From Paragorgia papillata (lineage: Eukaryota > Cnidaria > Anthozoa > Scleralcyonacea > Coralliidae): 64,000 bases of DNA. The translations under genes were made by a program, and so were the position numbers. The stretch is taken from assembly GCA_035771165.1 (NCBI GenBank), contig JAWNZC010000470.1, positions 3,014,501 through 3,078,500 of the forward strand. Direction: 5' to 3'. Positions 55,582 to 64,000 of this stretch are shown piece after piece. Numbering within the stretch: the first letter of the stretch is position 1; each line of letters starts with the position of its first letter. The notes under the pieces are model-generated. The model made no database searches, was not told where the DNA came from, and saw only the letters and a program-made list of their open reading frames with translations.

Positions 55582-58500
55582 ATGGCGTTTCTTCGCGACA
55601 CTTCCTTATTCTGTATCCCAAATTCTACCTTTCCTGATTACAAGAAGAACATTGCTGGTGGTATTTGTATGGCGACTTCCAGTATCGGTTTCCTTGGAGC
55701 TATTCTTCAACTAAAATCATTATGGCAATATCGCTACCGACAAAGACGTTGGCCTTCCGCAGACCATCGCATCATCTTTTATTTGGCATTGTCTGACATG
55801 GTTGCATGTCTTGGTAGGTACATTGTAATTTAGACATTTATTTGTCTGTTTTCAATTCTTCGTAATTTTTTATCCTTGTCGTGGAAAGTGGAAACTGTGT
55901 TTCTGAGATCAGTCAGATCAATACTGTATATTTTTTATTAGCCGAGTAAAATAACCTGTATGTCCTGCCGGATAATTTGAAATCAGTTTACGGTCTGTTG
56001 AGTTAGGTGAAGAACTCAAGAATTCAATAATCAGGCGGCGGCCATTTCGCCCGAAAGTGAAAGCCTAGTTTGTTTTCCGAATTCCGAGTCAAATCCGAGT
56101 CTTTGTCGAAGCTGCCCTTCATTTTATTAAACCCTTTCATGATTTTCCTTTCACTCGCATTGTTGTTGTGGAACAATTTTATATTTTAAACTTTATCTGT
56201 TTACTCTGTCTAACGCCAGACAATTTTATTTACTCGTCAAGGGGAGAAAGTCATGCATGAAAGATGCCGTTATTGTTATCTTTCATTTATCTCATTTACA
56301 TGTAACTACGATACTTTCATGCACTAGCTAGCGGCTAGCGCTCGAACTGTATAAATGTTCCGACCGCAAGTGCTGAATAGGTTGTTTGTATGGGCTCTAT
56401 GATTTTTGCCGACCTTTCTCCGGAAATGAATTTTCTAGAAATGTCGCCTCAGTCCGCTTTACGAATTTCGCCTTCCCTAGTATTATTTATGTACAGTGTT
56501 ATCTTACGTTTCTTTATTTCTGTTTTACAACACTCGACATGCACTGCCTTTTCACATATAACCTTCTGCTGTCTCACTTCACCACAACAACACTCAATTC
56601 CATCCCTCACACTCTCTTCTCACTGTTCCTTTGTATTAACTTATTAACTGCTTACACTCCTCCATCCCAGACTACAAAACAAATTAACAATCAACAACTA
56701 TTAATTATTCTAATCAGTGTCCGTATCATCACTGTTCGATTGTCCTAAGGTCTCCGTTTGTTCTCCTCCTACTCCATACGTCAGACGAGCTGGTGGGTTC
56801 CTTATTCGTTACGGTCGTTCTACTGGTTGTTCGTCTCTGCTCGGGAACGTTAGTTATCCTCGCCTTCTTCGTCCGTTGTTATTTCCCAACAACTCTCTAG
56901 TCTCTCTTGTTCGTCAACAGAAATTATGGACTCAGTTGGTATTTTTTCATCTGTCTCGGAATCTGTGAGATGCTTTAATCGTTCGTTATGTCTCTTCAAC
57001 CGTCTATGATTGATTATTTTCGATCTTCCTTTTCCCGTGGTCGGACGAACCTTGTATGTTGTTTCCCCTATTTTCTCCACGATCTTATACGGCCCTTTCC
57101 ATCTATCCCCTACCAACTTTGTGGATAGCCCTTCTCCCCGTCGTGGGTTGAATGCCCACACCTTTTCTCCCACCGGGAAAGGATGGAATCTTGTTTTAGG
57201 ACGCTGTCGACTTTGACGTTGAGCATGTTCTTTGAGGATGCGTGCGTGCACTCTTTCACGGATTTTCTGAAGGCGGTCCAGTTTCTCTGTCAATACTGCA
57301 GTTCCTTTAGTCCCACCAGGTTTTGGCGTGTCAGGAACACAATCGATGGGGTGACGAGCGTCCATACCAAAGGCCAAAAGGAACGGAGATTCGTGAGTGG
57401 TTATTTATGCACTGTTGTTCTCATCGCTGCCAACGCGGAGGGAAGTTTGTCGTCCCAATCTGTTCAGATCCATCGCTTCGATGTCTACCGCAAGACGTTC
57501 TGCCAACGTACGGTTAGTCCTTTCTGCCAAACCATTTCCTTGTGGGTTCAAAGGAGAACTTCTGCTTCTCTTAATATTGAATCTGCGACACAGCTCCGCC
57601 ATAAGCTTAGCTTCAAAGTTCCGTCCTAGATCTGTATGCAATCCTTCAGGAAATCCAAACCGACAAATAATTTCTTGGTAAATAATATCAGTTGTCGTCT
57701 GAGCTGTCTGGTCCTTACGCGAATGCTTCTGGCCATTTGCTAAATGGATCGGTCAAGGCAAAGATATATTTGTTACCTCTAGCTGTCGTAGGGGGTGGCC
57801 CCGCAAAATCCATATGCCACCACTGGAAAGGTTTAACTGGAGTTGGAAGCATTCCAATGGGTTGTCTATCAGGCACTGTTGGATTTTTCCATTTCAAACA
57901 TGCCTCACAGGATTTAGACCACTCATTAAAGTGCCTATATCATGGTTGGGGATTTTACATATTTAGGATATTTGGAACCTTCTGGGAAGATTTGTAATAT
58001 ATCTTCTTTTCCTAAAATTTCATTTTCATGGATTTTTTTGCCGTTAACGTTGATGGAAGTGACGTCAAAAGAGGAATCTGAAAAGTGGTTTTCATATAGA
58101 CAAATTCGTCTTTCGACGTCACTTCCGTCAACTTCAACGGCAAAACAATCCATGAAATTTTAGGAAAGGAAGATATATTACAAATCTTCTCAGAATGTTC
58201 CAATTAGTGTAAATATGTAAAGTCCCTGAGGATGACATAGGCACTTTAACATATCTTGCCCAGTGGAACCAGAAAAACCGAGCTTTTACGCTTGCTTTAA
58301 CTTTGTCTGACCCAAAGTGACCAGCGTTGCCGTGGAGGGCTCGTAAAACGGTCGCCGCTTCCGTTGTAGGTATAATTGTTCTGCTTTTCATGTACGTGCC
58401 GACTTTGGTTTGCAGAACTAGCAGGCCATTGACTACTTTCAAACTCTTCCCTTCTGTTTTAATCAAGCTGTTCACGTGGTTTTTGATATTCTTCGGTTTG

Positions 58501-61500
58501 TTTTTGGTCGTTACCCATGTTATTAGTGTGTTAACATCCTCGTCTGCCCGTTGCTACGCCATCACTTCCGCCACTGTCCAATTAATTCAAGTAGAACCGA
58601 ATTCACACAGGGCGCCCGGGACAAGGCATCTGGAACAACCGTATTTTTCCTTGGCCGATGTTCAATATGAAAGTCAAAATTGTCAAGGGCCACCCTCCAT
58701 CTTGCAAGCTTACTGCGTGGTTCTTTTAGTTGTTGAAGAAATGTCAGGCGGGTTTGTGGTCTGTTACTATCTTGAAGGGAAATCCCTCCTAATACATACC
58801 AAATCTTTCCTGAATCTCCCAAACTACAGCAAGTAGCGGAATAGTTCTTTTCAGCCGGATTTAAGGCTCTAGATGCATATTCTATGACACGACCATCTTG
58901 ACTAAGCACTGCACCAAGTCCCACATCACGGCATCGGTTTCCACGACGAACTGACGTGTGAAATCAGGATAAGTAAGGATAGGAGCTGATGAGAGTTTCT
59001 CAGTGTTTCAGCTCTGAAAAAGCGGCTTGACATGCGTCGTTCCACAAGAAGGGAACGCCCTTTTGTGTGAGGTGATTCAACGGATGTGCTATATCTGAAA
59101 ACCATGAGATGAACCGACGGTAATAAGATGCCATTCCCAGGAACCGGCGTAGTTCTGGAATCGACTTTGGTTCCGGGTAACTGCTAATAGCACGCACTTT
59201 CGATGGATCTGGCTTTACACCATCCTTGCTTACAACATGGCCGAGGTACCGGACTTCTTTGTGACAAAATGTACATTTATCTGGATGAAGTTTCAGTCCA
59301 GCTGCGCGTAGTTTGTTTAAGACCAAGCGAAGGTGCTCCAGATGTTCGTCGAAGCTGCGCGAATACACAATAATATCGTCCAAGTAAATGAGTAAAATTT
59401 CCCAGTTTAGTTCTCCCCGTACTGAAGTCATTAACCTCTGAAACGTCGACGGTGCTCCTTTTAACCCAAAAGGCATTGTATTAAATTCAAACAAACCTTT
59501 ATGACAAATAAACGCCGTCTTCGGTCTATCTTCCTCCTTTACTGGAACTTGCAAGTAGCCTTTGGTCAGATCAAGAGTGCTGAATATGTTTGCCCCTCCA
59601 AGGGCTCGCAGATTATCGTCAATTCTTGGAATCGGATAAGAATCACCAACCGTCACGGCGCTAAGTTTGCGGTAGTCCACGCAAAAGCGGGTAGTACCAT
59701 CGTGTTTCGTTACGAGAACCAAGGGGCTTGCCCATGGGCTACGACTTGGTCTAATAATATCATTTTGTAGTCCATCTTCCACGAAGTTTTGAATTTCATG
59801 TAACCGATTGAACGGCACTCGCCGGGCATTCTGTCGAATTGGTATTGCATCAGCCGTTGGAATTTCATGCTCGAGTTCCGCTGTCAAACCCGTTTCACCT
59901 GCAGTTGAGCATACAGTAGCGTTGTCATGCAACAATTTATACAGTCGGTGTTTCTGGTGTTCTGTGACTTCAGCTTTTGTTGGACATTTATCTAAGCATC
60001 TTGTCAACCTGAGCTGCTCTCACGCTTTGGTCTGTAGAGGTCGGGGAAGAAGTTGATAACTGACCGATCGCGACGGACGTAGTAACGTCAGTAGAGAAGG
60101 TTGCGACGCAAACGCCTTTACCAATTTCACAGCTTTTCTCTCTTGTGGGTTGGTCATATGCAGCAGAACTTTACCATCTTTACGCATGCTTTCTAGGACG
60201 CGGCCACACCCTATTCCCAGACGTTCCGATCCTTGGCCACCAATCGACTCTACAATGCCGACTTGACCTTCTGTCATAAGAGTATCTACCGTACCTTCTA
60301 GGATAAACATACTTCGGGCAGGAATGGTGACGTTTTGGGACGTAATTATGCGACACACGCTAGGCGTCTGTGACTCTTGGGTTGTCCTGGTGGCCGTTTT
60401 ATTGGCCGCAGACTTATAACAAGTGCGTGAAGCCAACGACACAGTTACATTTAACAAACGAAGTAGGTCCAATAATGGCGGGAAACGTTGACTGTTCGAC
60501 GACGGTAAATCGGTGTTGAGGCACGTGTTGTTCTCCAACTTTACAATCGGTTATCAGATCATATGCGGTCTGAAGGGGAGAACCATCAATGGTATGGGGC
60601 ACATGCATGTTGTGGTGGAAGTCGTTTACCTTTCGCAGAAGAAGCCAAGTCTGTGGTAATCACACTAATTTGAGCCCCGGTAACTAGTAACCAACGACAT
60701 TTTACTCCTCCAATTTCTCCATCCAGTTCGATGTGTGAACCCAAACTTTGTTCAATACTCGTGGCTGAAACTACTGCTTTAGAAACCGTTGTCGCTACGC
60801 CTCTTTTCGTGTCCTCATCATGATTGTTGTCAGTCTGCGGCGATGTCGTAGCAATTTCGCGTTTAATAGAGCGCTGTTGAAAAATTTGGTTATCTCGAAT
60901 ATTTTGTATTGTCTGTAAATGTTTACTGTGTTTTTGTTCGTCCTGTAACTGTTCGTGTCTTCTTTGCCGTTTTGATTTTCGCGTAGGTTGGGACGAAAAA
61001 TTCCTGTAATTAGGGGTTATATCCGTGAGTGAGTTTCTTTCGTCTTCCATAATATTCTCGTAATTATCGACTGAAAGAGGCGAAAATCTCTTTAGTATTG
61101 TTGCCACTAAGATCCGTTAAAAGGCACTTGGTGGTTGAGTGCGCCAGGTAACGAATTTCTTGGCATTTTTGATCTACAATCACGAGCTATATGGCCAACC
61201 ATTCCACATTTGTAACATTTGATTGGCGGCTGCTGGGTCCGTCGACGAGTAATTTGGGTAGTCGCCTGAGCCTGTAATGCTGCTACGGTACTGGCTAAGT
61301 TGGCTAACTGCTGTTGACCAACGTTCAATTCTTCAAGGTTTGTCCACAATAGATCCTGATGTGAAGACTGCGCGGCTTTGGCATCGGCAGTTGTTGTGTC
61401 GGTGGCGATAGCATTTACACTTTGATCTTCACGCTCGATTTGGCTCGCCTTCTTCACGAGGTCATCAAGTGAAGCTTCGTCTGGTAAACACCAAATAAGC

Positions 61501-63377
61501 TTCTGACGTATTTCTAAGCGCAGCGCTTTTCGAAAATGGGCCTCCACCAACGCCGCACGAGCTTCTTTAGCTTTGACCTCAGGGTATGCACGTGCTACAA
61601 GATCTAAAATGGCATACCTTAACTGATGAGCTGTCTCTCCGGTCTTCTGACAGCGACAGGCCAGTTCTTGTTGATATTGTACGGCAGATTTAGTTGGCCG
61701 GAAACTTTCGATCAGAGGATTTCTCAGGGACTTTACAAATTTATACTAATTGGAACATTCTGAGAAGATTTGTAAGTGACGTCAAAAGAGGAATCTGTAA
61801 AGTAGTTTTCATATAGACAAATTCCTCTTTCGACGTCACTTCCGTCAACTTTAACGGTAAAAAAAAATCCATGAAGTTGAAATTTTCGTCTGAGAAGATA
61901 TATTACAAATCTTCTCAGAATGTTCCAATTAGTATAAATATGTAAAGTCCCTGAGGATGACATAGGCACTTTAATGTGTCCTTTTGATCGGCTGCCAACT
62001 TCGTAAAGAATGTTTTCGGTTCGCCTTTTAGGGATAAGTGTAACACTGCGACTTGCTTCGGTTCATCTTCCACATTTTTACCCACAAAATAAGACTCGAC
62101 CTGGCTGATATGGCTATCAATCTCGGTACCGTCACTGCCGTCCCACTGAGAAATTCCCGCCAGACGCCATGCTTTGTTGTCCTTCGGGTTGCTATTAAAT
62201 TGCTCCGTTGGGCAATGGCTTTGGATGTTTTCCTCGCTTTTACCTCTGCCACCAATGCATGTTATCTTACGTTTCTTTATTTCTGTTTTACAACACTCGA
62301 CATGTACTGCCTTTTCACATAACCTTCCGGCTCAGTCACTTCTGCACTGCGAGTCGCACTGTAGATCACCTTTAACGCTTATATCTTTGAGAACGTGTAT
62401 TATAATCAGTTCAGATACATTATCGTCATTGCTGACTGCAACAAAACATGAAAAAAAATTGTGACTTCCTTAGACTGAGCAGTTTGAAGTCAAATAGTCA
62501 ACCTTTTTCTCTTTATATTTTTTTGAGAATAATTCTGATCGAACTAGGGGGCTGAGCCCCCCAGAAATTTTGCCAAGCAACTGACTCATCAATCACCATT
62601 CACAAATTATAGGTTACTCGTTAGGCTAAAGTAACTGCTATAGACTCATTCCTGTCAGCCAAAAGCACCCAAAAACAGTAATAAGTCAACCCAGTAAACA
62701 CAACATCGAAAAATTGTTGAAATGTGTTGTATTTTAACTAGTTTTTATGACATTTCTTGACCTTCAGTGTTCTTAAAAATCACCCCTCAGAATGCAGGAA
62801 ATGGCATTTCCAAGACTCTAACCCCACCGGAATATTCTTAAAAAGGTCCTGTTCAGCATTTCACCCTCCCTGGACAAAAACTCTACGCCTATGTATTTTG
62901 CAGTATTTGTTTTTCAGGGAGTGTTAGTTTTAACAAAAATGTCAGGATGAGAATTGCGGTTATTGTTATAGCCTGCAATTGAGAAAAAACGTTCTACTGA
63001 AAATTTCCTTTGTTAGAGCAGGGTATTATACAATCTGCCAAAAATCAGTATTAATGCGTATAGTTGAGCATGCAATAGTCTTATTTGTATTGCGCATCGT
63101 AAATGTTTTTTTTTGGAATATTATATTAGTACGTTTATTATTAATCATGACAAGATTACACCATGTTAAATTTTCTATAAATATTGTTGCATGCAGATTA
63201 TAAAATATTGTGTGGAAGATAGATTGACTCTATAATTATTTGTTTGTTTTGTTAGGTGTGCTTACTTTAGCTATTTGTTTTGTGAAATCCGATGCACCTG
63301 TGTTCAATAAAAGTGAAGGATATGCTAAGATCCCATACAATGTGAACCCTAGTGAACTATTTATTACTGTTATAGAA
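55582..63377 (+). CDS. GPR143-like receptor, gene 4 (partial, exons 1-2)
   Basis: Exon 1 (55582-55813, 232 nt as in all paralogues) encodes MAFLRDTSLFCIPNSTF, then TM1 GICMATSSIGFLGAILQL, SLWQYRYRQRRWPSADHRII and the start of TM2 FYLALSDMVACLG. It ends in phase 1 at GTAGGT. Exon 2 (63256-63377, 122 nt, three codons longer than gene 1) starts with GTGVLTLAICFVKSD and ends ITVIE|GTAAGT in phase 0, exactly where the paralogues do. No TM3 exon occurs before the window end, so the gene continues to the right. The first intron is 7.4 kb because of a Ty3/Gypsy insertion, yet both splice sites are intact. The W and D in RRWPSADH replace residues conserved in genes 1-3 (RRRPSAN). Confidence 0.85.
56850..58475 (-). 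pseudogene. Gypsy integrase, frameshifted and interrupted
   Basis: Pieces in order: the zinc-binding HH part (LRALHGNAGHFGSDKVKAS, 58475-58250), a MITE, then CLKWKNPTVPDRQPIG with the first catalytic Asp in WWHMDFAGPP (57897-57715), HTDLGRNFEAKLM with the second Asp and NPQGNGLAERTNRTLAERL with the Glu (57641-57405), and a C-terminal domain FHPFPVGEKVWAFNPRRGEG, GDRWKGPYKIVEKIG (57377-56850). It needs several frame changes, so it is not functional. Confidence 0.85.
57926..58249. mobile_element. MITE with TTAA duplication inside integrase (copy 1)
   Basis: TTAA at 57926-57929 and 58246-58249 flank AGTGCCTAT-TCAT ... ATGACATAGGCACT, with TIRs of about 36 bp. Inside lies a second inverted pair, GACGTCAAAAGAGGAATCTG and CGACGTCACTTCCGTCAAC. 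The TTAA site suggests a piggyBac-type or Kolobok-type mobiliser. Confidence 0.75.
58562..58924 (-). pseudogene. Gypsy RNase H remnant
   Basis: MGLGAVLSQDGRVIEYASRA and LNPAEKNYSAT are the standard RNase H start. The following residues are frame-garbled where a conserved Glu should lie, then the frame recovers as EPRSKLARWRVALDNFDFHI and EHRPRKNTVVPDALSRA. Confidence 0.8.
59000..60007 (-). pseudogene. Gypsy reverse transcriptase
   Basis: The best preserved part: RPSRSPWASPLVLVTKHDG, RFCVDYRKLSAVTVGDSYPI, FSTLDLTKGYLQVPV, NTMPFGLKGAPSTFQRLM, the catalytic YLDDIIVYS and CTFCHKEVRYLGHVVSKDG, then SIPELRRFLGMASYYRRFI. The catalytic Asp residues are present. The frame is open for 335 codons, but upstream and downstream parts of the polyprotein are out of frame with it. 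Confidence 0.9.
60414..61107 (-). pseudogene. Gypsy protease region with mutated active site
   Basis: WLLVTGAQISVITTDL (in the 61107-60586 frame) is the aspartic protease active site, where D-T/S-G-A is expected. Here V replaces the catalytic Asp. The C-terminal part (VVEQSTFPAIIG, the ILG-type motif) is in another frame (60608-60414). This is enough to inactivate polyprotein processing. Confidence 0.75.
61107..62205 (-). pseudogene. Gypsy gag, interrupted by a MITE
   Basis: The N-terminal capsid part lies at about 62205-61978 (AWRLAGISQWDGSDGTEIDS, VAVLHLSLKGEPKTFFTKLA). After the MITE it resumes with FRPTKSAVQYQQELACRCQK, CLPDEASLDDLVKKASQIER and a CCHC zinc knuckle CYKCGMVGHIARDC (near 61210-61170). 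The frame is otherwise readable. Confidence 0.8.
61723..61974. mobile_element. MITE copy 2, inside gag, one end shortened
   Basis: It is the same element as 57926-58249: the right end has CCTGAGGATGACATAGGCACT followed by TTAA, while the left end stops at CTCAGGGACTTTACA without the outer AGTGCCTATG. The inner CGACGTCACTTCCGTCAAC arms are retained. Confidence 0.7.
62328..63255. other. Remainder of gene 4 intron 1
   Basis: AT-rich and non-coding. A GGGGGCTGAGCCCCCC hairpin sits at 62548-62563. I see nothing else. Confidence 0.5.
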
Positions 63378-64000
63378 GTAAGTAGCTCGATCTATTTAGT
63401 ATTTGATTTCAAAATTTAAATTTAATTTCTCAAAATAAAATATACATTCAACTCTATACGTCGTAAATGTTTTACAAAAAATTAGGTAGAAAAATTTATA
63501 ATGTAATCATTTAAAATATGAGCAACAGTGTTTTATCAGATTTAAAACACGAGGCGATAGCCGAGTATTTTAAAACCGATAAAACGCGTTTTGCCAATGT
63601 TTTAAATAGCTTCAAAAACGACCATTTGGTGAATTCTACTCCATTGGCGTAGTTAAATTTTGAAAAATATGAGAAAATCGTCGTAATAAAAGTACATGCA
63701 TGTTCCTAAAATATTGTTGCCATGCACACTTCTTGTTTTGAATTTGATTGGTTAAGTTTCTGGTCTTTGAACAACCAATAGGATATATGATCATTAGTCA
63801 AACACCAATTAAATTAAAAGCAGGAAGTACTTCAACAAACGTTGTCAAATGAATTGGTCAGCGGTAATAATTAAGGAACTGGATTGCAGCAACATTTTAA
63901 GAACGTCTATTGCCACCTAAGTGGAAACATCGCCCATCAAAACATGTTCAAAACATGTTCAAAAGTTAACCGTTTTGAAATTGACACCGTGGGATTGGCA
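63378..64000. other. Start of gene 4 intron 2
   Basis: It contains the ATCAGATTTAAAACACGAGGCGA palindromic repeat family (63515-63600) and a MITE-like segment (63700-63930) related to 41500-41745. No TM3 exon is visible before the edge. Confidence 0.55.

Larger units (their letters stand above)
56497..62327 (-). mobile_element. Degenerate Ty3/Gypsy LTR retrotransposon
   Basis: In - strand order: remnant 5' LTR (62327-62260), primer-site region, gag, protease, reverse transcriptase, RNase H and integrase, ending near 56850, then a 3' LTR from about 56750 to 56497. LTR identity is shown by the direct repeat TGTTATCTTACGTTTCTTTA (continuing to TTTTCACATA) at 56497-56565 and 62260-62325. Both copies end in ACA at the same base, as LTRs do. 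TTGGTGGCAGAGG follows the 5' LTR and may be a tRNA primer site. Multiple frameshifts, two MITE insertions and a lost outer 5' LTR show it is dead. It is antisense to gene 4. Confidence 0.85.

Noticed and set aside
56386..56748. 120-codon + strand frame at the left end of the Gypsy element
   Set aside because: It overlaps the 3' LTR and is not similar to any env or other protein.

Overview
This window is metazoan nuclear DNA, most likely from a non-bilaterian animal such as an anthozoan cnidarian. Genes are split into eight short coding exons by GT-AG introns of about 0.3 to 7.4 kb. Introns and spacers are crowded with MITEs, microsatellites, LINE 3' ends and 5S-like SINE pieces. Nothing bacterial, plasmid-borne or phage-like is present. 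The organism assignment is an inference from gene style and repeats.

The backbone is a head-to-tail array, all on the + strand, of four paralogous seven-transmembrane receptor genes resembling GPR143 (OA1, ocular albinism type 1). Gene 1 spans 8570-18655 (383 aa predicted), gene 2 spans 22739-33662 (375 aa), gene 3 spans 43955-53770 (392 aa), and gene 4 starts at 55582 and runs off the right edge after exon 2. I assembled the exons by hand. Genes 1-3 each have eight exons with identical intron phases and an open frame from ATG to stop. Just upstream (6847-7171) lies the last coding exon of a glutamine synthetase.

Region by region: 98-842 is a TIR element with an internal minisatellite. 1056-5425 is a dimeric satellite of about 185 bp period, and 5425-5850 is a TATAG microsatellite. 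9482-11101, inside gene 1 intron 1, is a 1,620-bp transposon with a perfect 9-bp target duplication that carries spliced pieces of an unrelated protein gene (Pack-MULE-like). Three shorter elements with related ends (two with perfect 9-bp duplications) follow at 13286, 21005 and 25791. 20000-20990 is a 1-kb foldback. 36648-43726, between genes 2 and 3, is a complete-looking 7,079-bp DNA transposon with 312-bp TIRs that look identical and a 6-bp duplication. It carries a HECT-type E3 ubiquitin-ligase gene and, convergently, an integrase-like DDE transposase gene. 56497-62327, in gene 4 intron 1, is a decayed Ty3/Gypsy retrotransposon on the - strand, itself hit twice by a TTAA-flanked MITE.

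The receptor genes look like functional host genes. The rest records repeated invasion by mobile elements, several caught with nested order and target duplications visible. The two observations I would follow first are the HECT/DDE transposon and the gene-fragment-carrying 9-bp-duplication element.
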